From: Minisyncoccota bacterium
GTDB lineage: Bacteria; Patescibacteriota; Minisyncoccia; JAHIHE01; JAGLIN01
Length of the DNA: 52,094 bases
NCBI GenBank assembly: GCA_023142995.1
Contig: JAGLIM010000028.1
Span: 1 to 52,094 of the forward strand
Reading direction: 5' to 3'
Below, one piece after another: positions 40,927 through 49,602 of this stretch (position 1 is the stretch's first letter; each line of letters begins with the position of its first letter). A program made the translations under genes and the position numbers. The notes beneath the pieces are model-generated. The model was not told the origin of the DNA. It was given only the letters and a program-made list of their open reading frames with translations, and ran no database searches.

Positions 40927-43302
40927 TTATTCTTTTGTATTTATTTCAATTTCAAAGATATTATTACCGCTTAGGGCATAAATAGTTTCTTCTTTTTGAT
41001 CAACTATTATATTTTGCAAATTGCTAAATTTATCACTGACAAATTGTCTTATTAACTTTCCATTGCTTTTATCGAATAATACGATTCTCTTGTTTTGTTT
41101 ATCTGTAATATAGAGATAATTCATTTCTGGTTTGGTGTATATCGTTGATGTATCAGAAATAGGTGTACTTGGAATTTCAACTGAAAACTTTTGTTTATTT
41201 CCTGTTCTGTATTTATCAATTGTGCTATCAGATTTTAGAACATAGATAGAGCCATCAATTGTCAGAGAAATAGCATTTTCAATATTTATATTCTTATCAT
41301 CAAGCCACGCGTTTCCATCATTGAAACCTGTTTGCGTTTTTTTGAATTTGTATATTTGATTTGACAATGGATTTAAAGTGTAGATGAAATTACTATATGA
41401 ACTAATATCTTTTATTTCTGTATTGCTATCTGATAACTTCTCGCTAGCATTTGAAAAACTTTCAGTACTAATGTCATATATTTCAAAGCTATTATCTTCT
41501 GTAATAAATACTATTTCACCTATCTTGTTAATTAACTCTGAAGTAGTGGTAAAGCTTGTATTTTCATCAGAATAAACTTTTAGAGCTCCTATGCTGTTTT
41601 TTGAAAGATTTAAGTCGCTAATAAGCTTATTCTTTAAATCAAAAATAAAATATTTATCATTATATTGGAATATTTTTTCAGGATCATTTATGTGATCAAC
41701 ATTGTTAAAATCAATTACCTGCTTTGGATCATTAATTCTATTTATTAGATCAATAACATCTAGTTGATCTCGAATATTACTTAATAAAGCGATAAAGTTA
41801 TTATTTAGGTCTGTATATCTACTTTTTCCATTTAAGGTGGTGTTTCTTCGGTCTATTATTTTTCTTGCTTCTAGCAGTGTTTTTCTTGCTTGGCTCTTAT
41901 CGCTGATCGAATCGATCTCTGCCCGATCTACTTTTTCCTGAGCTTGTAAAAATATGTTTGAATATGCAGTAAATTTATTATCTTCAATATCTTTATATCT
42001 CTTGAAAACTAATCCTCCTGATAAAATAAAAGCAACTAAAATAAAAGCAATAACAATAACTCTTTTTCTTTTAGAGACTGAACTAATTTTTTGATATAAT
42101 TCTTCGTCAGATGTTTCTCTGTTTTTAACATTCTTTAACATTTCAATAGACTTTTTTAAAAGAAGTATTATAGGAGATATGATTAATAAAAATATTTTTA
42201 TGAAAAGCTTGCTTAATTTATTAAGAGTTTGACCTAAGGATCTGTTTTTAGTATCTTCATCCAGAGAAGAAAGAAAATCATCAGAATCTTCTTTTTCTTC
42301 TGTGGTGTTGTTTTCTATTTCTGCTTGTGGTCTATTAATATCATCTAATTTATTCTCATTGTCAGTATTTATGTTTTTTTCATCTGAATTTTCATATCCA
42401 TTTATAATATCTTCAAGACTTAGTTTTTCTTCAGCGTTAGTAACAATATTGTTTTTATCTGTTGTTTTTGCCTCTTTGTCATTGAAAGTTTCTTTTTTAT
42501 TAATCATAGTTTCATCACTTTCTTTTTTTGAGAAGGGGACAGCTTTATTTTGTTTTTCAAAAAAGTCGTTTTTCTTAGGTTCAATTTCAATATGTGTATG
42601 TGGTATTGTTTGTTGGTCGTTTTCTTCGATCTTCATAGCAAGTACTCCCATAGTGTTCAGGTCATTGTTCTGATTAGCAACATCGCTTATAATTTGAACA
42701 AAATCGTCAAGGCTATGTGAAGATTCTAATTCTTTTAACTTTTCTTCTGAGAATATGTTGAAAAGTTCAGGAGTTGCAAATAATACTAAATCTCCTACTT
42801 CTAATTCTCCGCTAGCAATATTTGCAAATGTTTTAAGCGAATCAGAACCATTTTGACTAGCAATATTTTCTCCTATATCAGAAATTTTGTTGTCCCTTAT
42901 AAGCACAGTCCTTATTTTTCCAGCTTGGCTTATATAAAGTTCTCCATTTTTATATGCGCTACATGTCATATTCAAATTACCCATCCAATCTGTATTATCT
43001 TGTTCTGCAAGATCAGAAAGTGCGGTATTTACTTTATGCAATCCAGATTCCAAACTTTCCATAGTGGATCTTTTTGGATTGGAATAAAATTCAGTTTTGA
43101 TCTTTGATGCCAAGGTGTTAATAAGATAGGATGAACTTTCAGAAAAATTTACAATTTCACCAATTATATAAAGATTACCAAGGGCTTGTTCATCAATATT
43201 CTCTGGAATATATATAAATGTATCACAAAAAGATTTCCCTTCCTCAGAAGAAACAACAACTTCTCTTAAGGTGACTTTAATTTTTTTACTAGAATCTAAC
43301 AT
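40927..43302 (-). CDS. Membrane protein: PP2C-like N-terminal domain and propeller-like C-terminal domain
   Basis: The 791-residue product has a PPM/PP2C-like phosphatase fold at about residues 1-240 (NLYIIGEIVNFSESSSYL, GNLNMTCSAYKNGELYISQA, GDLVLFATPELFNIF). Most metal-binding Asp residues of true PP2C enzymes are replaced, so it may be inactive or regulatory. A long acidic, low-complexity linker follows (about 250-365). Two hydrophobic segments lie near 370-388 and 413-433. A coiled region comes next (about 450-520), then a repeat-rich C-terminal region (about 530-790) resembling a beta-propeller (YVLKSDSTIDKYRTG, YLYITDKQNKRIVLFDKSNG). It fits an envelope sensor that links an outside propeller to an inside PP2C-like domain. 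Confidence 0.75.
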   Translation of the reverse strand: MLDSSKKIKVTLREVVVSSEEGKSFCDTFIYIPENIDEQALGNLYIIGEIVNFSESSSYLINTLASKIKTEFYSNPKRSTMESLESGLHKVNTALSDLAEQDNTDWMGNLNMTCSAYKNGELYISQAGKIRTVLIRDNKISDIGENIASQNGSDSLKTFANIASGELEVGDLVLFATPELFNIFSEEKLKELESSHSLDDFVQIISDVANQNNDLNTMGVLAMKIEENDQQTIPHTHIEIEPKKNDFFEKQNKAVPFSKKESDETMINKKETFNDKEAKTTDKNNIVTNAEEKLSLEDIINGYENSDEKNINTDNENKLDDINRPQAEIENNTTEEKEDSDDFLSSLDEDTKNRSLGQTLNKLSKLFIKIFLLIISPIILLLKKSIEMLKNVKNRETSDEELYQKISSVSKRKRVIVIAFILVAFILSGGLVFKRYKDIEDNKFTAYSNIFLQAQEKVDRAEIDSISDKSQARKTLLEARKIIDRRNTTLNGKSRYTDLNNNFIALLSNIRDQLDVIDLINRINDPKQVIDFNNVDHINDPEKIFQYNDKYFIFDLKNKLISDLNLSKNSIGALKVYSDENTSFTTTSELINKIGEIVFITEDNSFEIYDISTESFSNASEKLSDSNTEIKDISSYSNFIYTLNPLSNQIYKFKKTQTGFNDGNAWLDDKNINIENAISLTIDGSIYVLKSDSTIDKYRTGNKQKFSVEIPSTPISDTSTIYTKPEMNYLYITDKQNKRIVLFDKSNGKLIRQFVSDKFSNLQNIIVDQKEETIYALSGNNIFEIEINTKE

Positions 43303-43343
43303 TTGTGTATTTTATTATAAATAATTGTTTGTTTTATCTATAT

Positions 43344-43372
43344 ATTATAAAACTTTTTGCTACTTTTGACAA
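43344..43372 (-). promoter_or_regulatory. Promoter of the PP2C-like gene
   Basis: On the minus strand, TTGTCA (43,372-43,367) and TATAAT (43,349-43,344) are 17 bp apart, 42 bp upstream of the ATG. Confidence 0.7.
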
Positions 43373-43561
43373 ATGAAGTATCATTTTAACATCTTAACAT
43401 CTTGTATTTTAGTGCAGGAATTATAGGTGTTTACTAATTTGTTAATAGGAATCTGTTGTTCTTGGTATAAACCAATTTTTTGTTTTATTGTATTTATTAA
43501 TTCCAAGTAGAGACATTTTATCTGCTTTTATAGCAAGATATTTTATTGTTTGTAATCAATC

Positions 43562-43623
43562 AAAAATACTCCTATAACCTCTTTTATGACGATCGTCATA
43601 AAAGAGGTTATAGGAGTATTTTT
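43562..43623. repeat. Perfect 62-bp palindrome without spacer
   Basis: The left arm AAAAATACTCCTATAACCTC then TTTTATGACGA is exactly repeated inverted from 43,593 to 43,623; all 31 pairs match and there is no loop. It lies between the divergent PP2C-like gene and tRNA-Ala, so it is not at the end of either. The 430-bp gap 43,303-43,733 otherwise contains the two promoters and A/T-rich DNA. Confidence 0.93.
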
Positions 43624-43690
43624 AGTTTGTTTGCAATTTCATAATTTAAAAACTTAAATATGAAAACTTTAGTTATCAACATGTAGAGTA

Positions 43691-43719
43691 TTGACAATTT
43701 TGTTTTTTTAATTTAATCT
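43691..43719 (+). promoter_or_regulatory. Promoter of tRNA-Ala
   Basis: TTGACA (43691-43696) and TAATCT (43714-43719) are 17 bp apart, 15 bp before the tRNA. Confidence 0.65.
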
Positions 43720-43733
43720 TTAAAAAACAAGAA

Positions 43734-43807
43734 GGGCATGTCGTCTAGTCTGGTATGACCGCTCCTTTGCAAGGAGTAGAACCGGCGTTCGAATCGCCGC
43801 ATGTCCA
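43734..43807 (+). tRNA. trnA: tRNA-Ala (anticodon TGC)
   Basis: The acceptor GGGCATG pairs with CATGTCC (one G-T). The anticodon arm GCTCC-TTTGCAA-GGAGT shows TGC. The T arm CGGCGTTCGAATCGCCG is canonical. A weak hairpin with GATCC / GGGTC and TTTTCTTTT follows. Confidence 0.94.
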
Positions 43808-43881
43808 TTTTAACAACGATCCACACAATGATGGGTCTTTTCTTTTGCACAAAATCAAATTTATACACATGTAATTAGTTA

Positions 43882-43999
43882 TAAGAAACAAGGTTATTAG
43901 CAGTAGGAATAGTCATAAGGTTTAAGTCATAAGTTTGTTCTTAAACTAATAACTTATAGCCAATGACCAGTCCTATTGCTAATAACCTTGTTACCTACA
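43882..43999. repeat. 118-bp imperfect inverted repeat flanked by short direct repeats
   Basis: AACAAGGTTATTAGCA at the left and TGCTAATAACCTTGTT at the right are exact inverses; pairing continues with mismatches over roughly 30 bp. Outside lie similar sequences ATGATGGGTCTTTTCTTTTG (43,830) and ATAATTGGTCTTTTCTTTTA (44,031). The 330-bp gap 43,808-44,137 contains nothing else recognised. Confidence 0.7.
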
Positions 44000-44137
44000 A
44001 CTTTAATATGTTTATCAAATGATTCATGTAATAATTGGTCTTTTCTTTTATGCAAGATTTATATACTAAATCTTGCCTTGCTATATACTTGAAAAGTTAT
44101 ATAATTAAGATAATGATAATTTAATGTAAACATAATT

Positions 44138-44716
44138 ATGTCAGAAATATTAGAAAGTTTATTTAACTCAAAGGCGGAAGTAAAACTTTTGCGTCTTTTT
44201 TTAAATAATGCTGATAAGAAATATACTTTATCTGAAATTGCAGAAAAAGTTAAGATCAGATCTAATATTGCTAAAAAAGAAGTTAATAATTTATTAAAGA
44301 TTAAATTTTTAATTAAAACAAAAAAATCAAATCAGACATTTTATAGAATTAATACAGAATTTATTTTTTATAATGAATTAAAAAAATTAATATTTAAAGC
44401 AAGTCCAACTTCAGCAGACAAAATAGCATCTCAGGTAATGAAACTTGGGCAAACAAGATTTGTGCTAGTCTCTGGAGCATTTTTGAATTCTGACAAAGGC
44501 AAAATTGACATATTGATCGTTGGTGAACAGATCAGTAGAACTAAACTAAAGAACTTTTTGTCTAATGTTGAAGCAGATGTTGGAAAAGGAATTAATTATG
44601 TATGTATGAGCACGGATGAGTTTAGATATAGAAAAAATATGTTTGATAAATTTATTTTAAATATTTTTGATACTCCACATAAGATATTAGTTGATAAGAT
44701 GAAAAAAGATGTGTAG
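44138..44716 (+). CDS. Winged-helix regulator with a nucleotidyltransferase-like domain
   Basis: The 192-residue product starts with a winged helix (about residues 1-75: EVKLLRLFLNNADKKYTLSE, SNIAKKEVNNLLKIKFL). It continues with a domain of the MNT-like nucleotidyltransferase layout (VLVSGAFLNSDKGKIDILIV), where the usual GSxARG...D is degenerate. This wHTH plus NTase-like architecture is frequent in CPR genomes and archaea; the NTase part is probably ligand-binding rather than catalytic. The next gene, pilM-like, lies 140 bp downstream with its own promoter. Confidence 0.72.
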   Translation: MSEILESLFNSKAEVKLLRLFLNNADKKYTLSEIAEKVKIRSNIAKKEVNNLLKIKFLIKTKKSNQTFYRINTEFIFYNELKKLIFKASPTSADKIASQVMKLGQTRFVLVSGAFLNSDKGKIDILIVGEQISRTKLKNFLSNVEADVGKGINYVCMSTDEFRYRKNMFDKFILNIFDTPHKILVDKMKKDV

Positions 44717-44784
44717 TATATTTTTCACAAGAGATATATCAGGTCTCGTTATTAAAGAGAACTGCTAGTTTTTGTAGTTATATA

Positions 44785-44813
44785 TTGTCAATTGTTGCTT
44801 TTTTTAATATAAT
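44785..44813 (+). promoter_or_regulatory. Promoter of the PilM-like operon
   Basis: TTGTCA (44785-44790) and TATAAT (44808-44813) are 17 bp apart, 45 bp before the ATG. Confidence 0.7.
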
Positions 44814-44858
44814 AAGTTTAAGTATAGTTGTAATAACAAAATTAATTTTTATAAGTCG

Positions 44859-46121
44859 ATGAATGTTTTATCTAAAATAATCAAAAAAAGAAAGACCAAA
44901 GATGATTATTTTATCTCGTTAGATATTGGAGTTGAAGTTGTTAAAGCTTTGGTATTACACTTGGATCAGAATGAAGATAAGGTTTACGTGTTAGGCTTTG
45001 GATCAGTGCAGCAACAAGTTGGAAATATGAAAGGAAGCGATATACAAGATGACTCTGGTGTGATTTTGACGTGCAAAAAAGCAATATCCAAAGCAGTTGC
45101 AATGACTGATGTAAAACCAAAAAAAGTTATTATTGGAATAAATGGTGAATTCACAATGGGAATGGCAATGAAAATGGAATATCAAAGAAATGATTCTAAA
45201 TCAAAAATAGATACAGAAGAAATAAAAGATATCATCAGTACGATGCAAAAAGATATTCTTGAGAAAATAAAAAATAAAATGAAAAAGGAGCATGACGTGA
45301 AGAAAAAAATAAAAATTACTAGTGCTGATATAGTTGATATTAGTATTGATGGATATAGAGTTATGAGTCCAATAGGTTTTAAAGGAAGCAAAATTGAATT
45401 TAACATGTTCAATTCGTTTTTATATAGTTACAGATTTGATATAATAAAAAAGATTGCCAAAGAATTACAACTAACTTTGCTTGATGTTATTTCAGAATCT
45501 TATGCTGTAGCAATGTCAATTGGTGCTCAAGATAATACGGAATTTAATGCAATATTGGTTGATGTTGGAGGTAAGACAACTAATGTAGCAATTGTGCATG
45601 ATGGAAATGTTGAAGATGTCGTAACTTTTAATATAGGAGGACGTGCTTTTACAAAAAGTCTATCCAATGAATTAGGAATTAGTATGGAAGAAGCGGAAAA
45701 ACTAAAGATAAAATATTCAGAAAATAAAGTTGATAAAGATATGGAGGGTAAGATAAAAGAGATTTTTGCGTATGATTGTGATGTATTATTTGCTGGTATT
45801 GAAATTTCTTTGAAAGAATTTTCAAGTTCTAATTTGCTTCCCGTACAAATTATTCTTTATGGAGGAGGAAGTCAGCTTTTTCATATTAATGAGATTATTA
45901 ATAAACCATTTTTAAAAAAAGATCTGTCTTTTCTTTCTAAGACAAAAATAAAGTTTGTTAATGTAGATGATATAATAAATGTAGTTGACAAGACTGATAA
46001 AGTTAAAGGTTATCAATATATAAATTCTATGAGTTTAGCTAATTTTGTTCTTGACTCAGAAGACGTTGATAGTAATAGTGTAAATGTGATTCTGAGAGAT
46101 CTAATTAGGAAGAACTATTAG
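44859..46121 (+). CDS. PilM/FtsA-like actin-fold ATPase
   Basis: The 420-residue product has the actin/FtsA signatures: phosphate-1 loop FISLDIGVEVVKALVL (about residues 18-33), phosphate-2 loop AILVDVGGKTTNVAIVHDG (about 226-244), and IILYGGGSQLF (adenosine motif). The SHS2-like 1C insertion lies between them. PilM is the cytoplasmic ring-binding platform of type IV pili, and FtsA is the divisome anchor; the similarity is closer to PilM in size and in lacking an amphipathic tail. The next gene, after 53 bp, codes a membrane protein that may be its partner, as PilN is for PilM. Confidence 0.85.
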   Translation: MNVLSKIIKKRKTKDDYFISLDIGVEVVKALVLHLDQNEDKVYVLGFGSVQQQVGNMKGSDIQDDSGVILTCKKAISKAVAMTDVKPKKVIIGINGEFTMGMAMKMEYQRNDSKSKIDTEEIKDIISTMQKDILEKIKNKMKKEHDVKKKIKITSADIVDISIDGYRVMSPIGFKGSKIEFNMFNSFLYSYRFDIIKKIAKELQLTLLDVISESYAVAMSIGAQDNTEFNAILVDVGGKTTNVAIVHDGNVEDVVTFNIGGRAFTKSLSNELGISMEEAEKLKIKYSENKVDKDMEGKIKEIFAYDCDVLFAGIEISLKEFSSSNLLPVQIILYGGGSQLFHINEIINKPFLKKDLSFLSKTKIKFVNVDDIINVVDKTDKVKGYQYINSMSLANFVLDSEDVDSNSVNVILRDLIRKNY

Positions 46122-46174
46122 TATAAAATTAAATTATTACAAAATTAATAGTTAATAAATATCTATAAAATCTT

Positions 46175-47989
46175 ATGGATGATGAAAACAAAAAAATATA
46201 CATAAACGAAGATGAAGAGATACCTTCTATCATTATGAAAATCAGTAGACATAAAGAAAATGATATAATTTTAGTTGTATCTCGTGAAAATGTAATATTA
46301 CAAAGTCTAATAAATCTAAAAATATTAAAAAAGAAAGTTGAGGAAATGGGGAAAACAGTTTCAGTTATAAAAACAGATTCTCAGGTAAAAGAAGAAGAAA
46401 TTGCGGAAGATATTAAAGATAGTAGTGATTTTGTGAATACTAATGGAAAACAATTTGGATCCATTAGAAGAAATGTAGATATTAAACCTAATGCTGATGA
46501 GCTAAATTTAAAAAAAGATGAGGAGAGTATTGCAAAAGTTCACAAAATTGATGTAGATTCTGATACAAATAAACATTTAGACAAAAATAATAATGGGAAT
46601 AGAGTTAAAATGTTTGATATAGTAAAAAAGATGGAAGATAATACTTCTGTGAATATGGAAAGATCATCCGCAGAGACGATAAAAACAGATTTAAGTTCCG
46701 TAGAAAAAGGATCAGACGTTAGAAATGGTGAATCTAAAGCAGAAATTGTTCCTGATAAAAATACTGGATTTTTAAAGTTTAAAAAAGGAGCTAAAAGAAC
46801 TAAAGGAACTAAGAAGACGATGTTAATACCATCAATAAATTCAAAAGTATTTTCTTTATTTATTTTAATAATTTTTGCTGCAGTTGTTTTAGTAATTGCT
46901 TTTATTTTACCAAGGGCAGATATCAATGTAGTACTTAAGAGTGAAAGTGTTTCTTATAATTTTGAATTTTTGACAGATGAAACATTAGATAATATTGATT
47001 TTGCAAATAATAAAATTCCATTGGAGAAAATTGAGATTATAGGTCAGGAAAGTGGAGAGTATCCTACAAAAGGAAAAAAACATTTGCAGGAAAGAGCAAG
47101 TGGAGAGATCACTGTTTTTAATGAATATTCTTCTAATCCACAAAGAATCGTTGCAAATACGAGATTTCTATCTAAAGATTCTAATAAACTTTTTAAAGTT
47201 AAAGAAGCTGTAACTATTCCTGGATTTTCAAGAGTTGAAGGAGTAGATGTTCCTGGACAAGTAAAAATCATGGTTTATGCTGATAAAATAGGAGAAGATT
47301 ATAATATTGGAAATTCATCTTTTTATTTACCAGGTCTTCAGGGAACTGCGAAATATACATCTATTTATGCGAGATCTATTAAACCTTTTTCTGGTGGTAT
47401 AGATAAAGAAGTTTCGTATTTTTCGGAGAGTGATTATATAACTGCCAAAGAAAGTCTTTTGAGATTAGCCAAAGAGAAAAACGCTAGTGATTTCGAAAGT
47501 AAAATTTCTGATCAATCGATCTTATTAGAGGAAACAAAAAAAGATGAAAATATTGAAATTGAAACTGATGTTGAAGTTGGTGATACTGCTGATAAATTTG
47601 AAATGAAAATAACAGTGAAAAATAGTGTAGTAACAATTAATAGAGAAGACTTGGAAAAAATTATAGACGAAAAAATTATTTCTAAGCTTGATGCAAATAA
47701 AAGTCTTTTAGAAAATAGTAGAATATACAATGTTCACGAAATAGTAATTAATGATGATGAGAAAATTAATATTTTTGTTGATGTTAAACAAGATGTGATT
47801 GAAAATATAGATGTTGATAATTTAAAATTTGAAATTGTGAATAAGGATGAAGAAAATTTGAAAAGTTATTTTAGAAATATTGATGGAATCAAATCAACAG
47901 ATATTAGTCTTTGGCCGTTTTGGGTAAAGAAGATACCTTCGTCATATGAAAAAATTAATATAACTATTGACATAAATGATTCTATATAG
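46175..47989 (+). CDS. Membrane protein with a baseplate-J-like extracellular domain
   Basis: The 604-residue product has a cytoplasmic N-terminal part (about 1-220), starting with a DNA/RNA-helicase-free alpha/beta domain (NDIILVVSRENVILQSLINL) and then a low-complexity Lys/Asp/Ser linker. One membrane helix follows at about 226-248 (SLFILIIFAAVVLVIAFIL). The exterior part has the baseplate-J-like pattern: ASGEITVFNEYSSNPQRIVA, TRFLSKDSNKLFKVKEAVTI, PGQVKIMVYADKIGEDYNIG. Such proteins are common in CPR bacteria next to PilM-like genes. It may form part of the pilus or surface apparatus; no PilN motif is seen. Confidence 0.75.
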   Translation: MDDENKKIYINEDEEIPSIIMKISRHKENDIILVVSRENVILQSLINLKILKKKVEEMGKTVSVIKTDSQVKEEEIAEDIKDSSDFVNTNGKQFGSIRRNVDIKPNADELNLKKDEESIAKVHKIDVDSDTNKHLDKNNNGNRVKMFDIVKKMEDNTSVNMERSSAETIKTDLSSVEKGSDVRNGESKAEIVPDKNTGFLKFKKGAKRTKGTKKTMLIPSINSKVFSLFILIIFAAVVLVIAFILPRADINVVLKSESVSYNFEFLTDETLDNIDFANNKIPLEKIEIIGQESGEYPTKGKKHLQERASGEITVFNEYSSNPQRIVANTRFLSKDSNKLFKVKEAVTIPGFSRVEGVDVPGQVKIMVYADKIGEDYNIGNSSFYLPGLQGTAKYTSIYARSIKPFSGGIDKEVSYFSESDYITAKESLLRLAKEKNASDFESKISDQSILLEETKKDENIEIETDVEVGDTADKFEMKITVKNSVVTINREDLEKIIDEKIISKLDANKSLLENSRIYNVHEIVINDDEKINIFVDVKQDVIENIDVDNLKFEIVNKDEENLKSYFRNIDGIKSTDISLWPFWVKKIPSSYEKINITIDINDSI

Positions 47990-48050
47990 TAAACTTTAAC
48001 AGTAGCTTATTATTAACTTAAATTAGGGAAAAAACAATTTAAGAAGCTAT

Positions 48051-48090
48051 CAAAACGGTCCAGCTAGTGGTGCTAGTTGTTGTTTTGTTT
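48051..48090 (+). terminator. Terminator or leader hairpin before infA
   Basis: CAGCTAG and CTAGTTG form a 7-bp inner stem (loop TGGTG), enclosed by CAAAAC / GTTTTG and followed by TTT. It may end the membrane-protein transcript or be an attenuator of the infA operon. Confidence 0.5.
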
Positions 48091-48135
48091 ACAAGTGTTT
48101 CTTTAAACTAATTCTTTAATTAATCAAAATATTAT

Positions 48136-48345
48136 ATGAAAGAGATAGTACAGGTTGAGGGAACTGTTACAGAGACATTACCTGGAACAAAATTTAAAGT
48201 TAAGATTGATGAAGGCCATGAGTTATTGGCACATATTTCAGGTAGAATGAGAATGAACTATATAAAAATTTTGCCTGGTGACACAGTCATTGTTGAAATG
48301 AGTCCGTATGATTTGACAAAGGGTAGAATTGTTCGTAGAGGATAA
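48136..48345 (+). CDS. infA: Translation initiation factor IF-1
   Basis: IF-1 binds the ribosomal A site during initiation. The 69-residue product is one OB fold: [40 protein letters not shown], and [19 protein letters not shown]. Size and motifs are canonical. It heads the infA-rpmJ-rpsM-rpsK-rpsD-rpoA-rplQ cluster. A MITE-like element begins 5 bp after the stop, separating it from rpmJ, so co-transcription would have to pass through the element. Confidence 0.96.
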   Translation: MKEIVQVEGTVTETLPGTKFKVKIDEGHELLAHISGRMRMNYIKILPGDTVIVEMSPYDLTKGRIVRRG

Positions 48346-48349
48346 GGAC

Positions 48350-48496
48350 TCGTCCATAAATAACCTCCCAAACTTCATCTCATCTTCACATCATCTTGGC
48401 TTGAAAAAACTCTCAAGATATAAGTATATCTTTCAATCTTTTTCAAACCAATCTGACGCAAAGCTGAGTGAACTTAGGAATGTTATTTATGGACGA
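48350..48496. mobile_element. 147-bp MITE-like element between infA and rpmJ
   Basis: TCGTCCATAAATAAC (48350-48364) is exactly inverted at 48,482-48,496 (GTTATTTATGGACGA). The interior has a CTTGGCTTGAAAAAACTCTC segment and a TCTTTTTCAAACCAATCTGA segment that can partly pair. No coding frame makes sense. It follows the infA stop by four bases and precedes rpmJ by 29 bp. A target duplication is not obvious. Such non-autonomous elements need a transposase elsewhere. Confidence 0.75.
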
Positions 48497-48525
48497 CCCC
48501 TAAGTTTGTAAATTAATTTAAAAAA

Positions 48526-48639
48526 ATGAAAGTTAGAGCTTCTATAAAGAAAATGTGTGATAATTGTAAAATAGTAAGACGTAAAAGAAAGCTTTATGTT
48601 ATTTGTTCTAATCCTAAACATAAACAACGTCAAGGTTAG
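48526..48639 (+). CDS. rpmJ: 50S ribosomal protein L36
   Basis: The 37-residue product begins [20 protein letters not shown] and has the zinc ligands C11, C14, C27 and H32 (CDNC, ICSNPKH). Length is canonical. It sits where rpmJ is normally found, between infA and rpsM, though an element lies on its 5' side. Confidence 0.95.
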   Translation: MKVRASIKKMCDNCKIVRRKRKLYVICSNPKHKQRQG

Positions 48640-48680
48640 TATATTTAAATTTTTGTTAATAAATTTTAATTCAATTTTAT

Positions 48681-49067
48681 ATGCCAAGAATTCTAGGAGT
48701 TAATATACCAGAGGGTAAAAGAATGGAAATTGCCCTTACTTATATAAAAGGTATAGGGGTTTTTTTGAGTAGAAAGATTCTTAAAGAGACAAATATCAGT
48801 TTTGATAAAAGAGCAAAAGATATTACATCAGAAGAAATAGGGAAGATTCAGAAAGTCATTGAGAAAGATTATAAAATAGAGGGTGAGTTGGGAAGAATTG
48901 TTATGATGAATATTAAAAGATTAAAAGAAATAGGTTGTTACAGAGGAACGAGACATGCAAATGGATTGCCGACAAGAGGTCAAAGAACTAAAACTAATAA
49001 TAGAACTGTAAGAGGTAATATAAGAAGAACAGCAGGAAGTGGTAAAGTAAAAGTTGAAAAAACATAA
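48681..49067 (+). CDS. rpsM: 30S ribosomal protein S13
   Basis: S13 contacts the P-site tRNA and the B1 intersubunit bridges. The 128-residue product has [20 protein letters not shown], the H2TH region, and the C-terminal [20 protein letters not shown] with its basic tail. Length is slightly above the usual 118-125. Start ATG is at the edge of the fold. rpsK follows after a 97-bp A/T-rich gap. Confidence 0.96.
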   Translation: MPRILGVNIPEGKRMEIALTYIKGIGVFLSRKILKETNISFDKRAKDITSEEIGKIQKVIEKDYKIEGELGRIVMMNIKRLKEIGCYRGTRHANGLPTRGQRTKTNNRTVRGNIRRTAGSGKVKVEKT

Positions 49068-49074
49068 GATTTAG

Positions 49075-49160
49075 AATTTTGAATCTTGAATTTTGAATAA
49101 TGATTCAAGACTTACAAGATATTCTAAATTCTAAATTCTAAATTCAATATTCTAACTAAA
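49075..49160 (+). repeat. Simple repeat and inverted repeat in the rpsM-rpsK gap
   Basis: The gap contains repeated TTTTGAAT / TTCTAAATTC units: TTGAATCTTGAATTTTGAAT then ATTCTAAATTCTAAATTCAA. The left and right halves are inverses and can fold around TGATTCAAGACTTACAAG. It is unusual inside a ribosomal operon. Confidence 0.55.
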
Positions 49161-49164
49161 ATAT

Positions 49165-49602
49165 ATGGGAAAAAGAAGAATAGTAACAATTGGAGGTAAA
49201 GATAAAGCAGGTTCAAAATCTTTGAGTCGAAGTAAAGCTTCTAAGAAAAGAAAAAACATATCAAAAGGACAGATTCATATTAAATCAACATATAACAATA
49301 CTATTGTAACTCTTACTGATTTAAATGGGGGTGTTATTGCGTGGTCAACAGCAGGTCTTTTGGGTTTTAAAGGAGCAAAGAAAGCAACTCCTTATGCAGC
49401 AACTAATATTGTTGGATCATTATTGGAAAAAGTAAAAAAAGTTGGATTAAAAGACGTAGAAGTATATGTTAAAGGTATTGGAAGCGGAAGAGAATCTGCT
49501 GTAAGAGCAATTGCTGCAAATGGTATAAATATTATTTCAATAACTGATACAACACCGATTCCTCATAATGGATGCAGACCTCCAAAGCCTAGAAGAGTAT
49601 AA
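49165..49602 (+). CDS. rpsK: 30S ribosomal protein S11
   Basis: S11 shapes the platform near the mRNA exit. The 145-residue product has a basic N-terminal extension of about 30 residues (KDKAGSKSLSRSKASKKRKN), then QIHIKSTYNNTIVTLTDLNG, TPYAATNIVGSLLEKVKKVG, and DTTPIPHNGCRPPKPRRV at the end. The extension makes it longer than the usual 125-130. All core blocks are present. Confidence 0.96.
   Translation: MGKRRIVTIGGKDKAGSKSLSRSKASKKRKNISKGQIHIKSTYNNTIVTLTDLNGGVIAWSTAGLLGFKGAKKATPYAATNIVGSLLEKVKKVGLKDVEVYVKGIGSGRESAVRAIAANGINIISITDTTPIPHNGCRPPKPRRV

Noticed and set aside
40927-43302. Plus-strand ORFs such as 42302-42673 and 42853-43107 opposite the PP2C-like gene
   Set aside because: They are Ser/Phe-rich shadows of the long minus-strand gene and have no motif; the minus strand explains the DNA fully.
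48329-48511. 60-codon ORF overlapping infA and the element
   Set aside because: It overlaps the infA end, spans the inverted repeat and makes no recognised protein.
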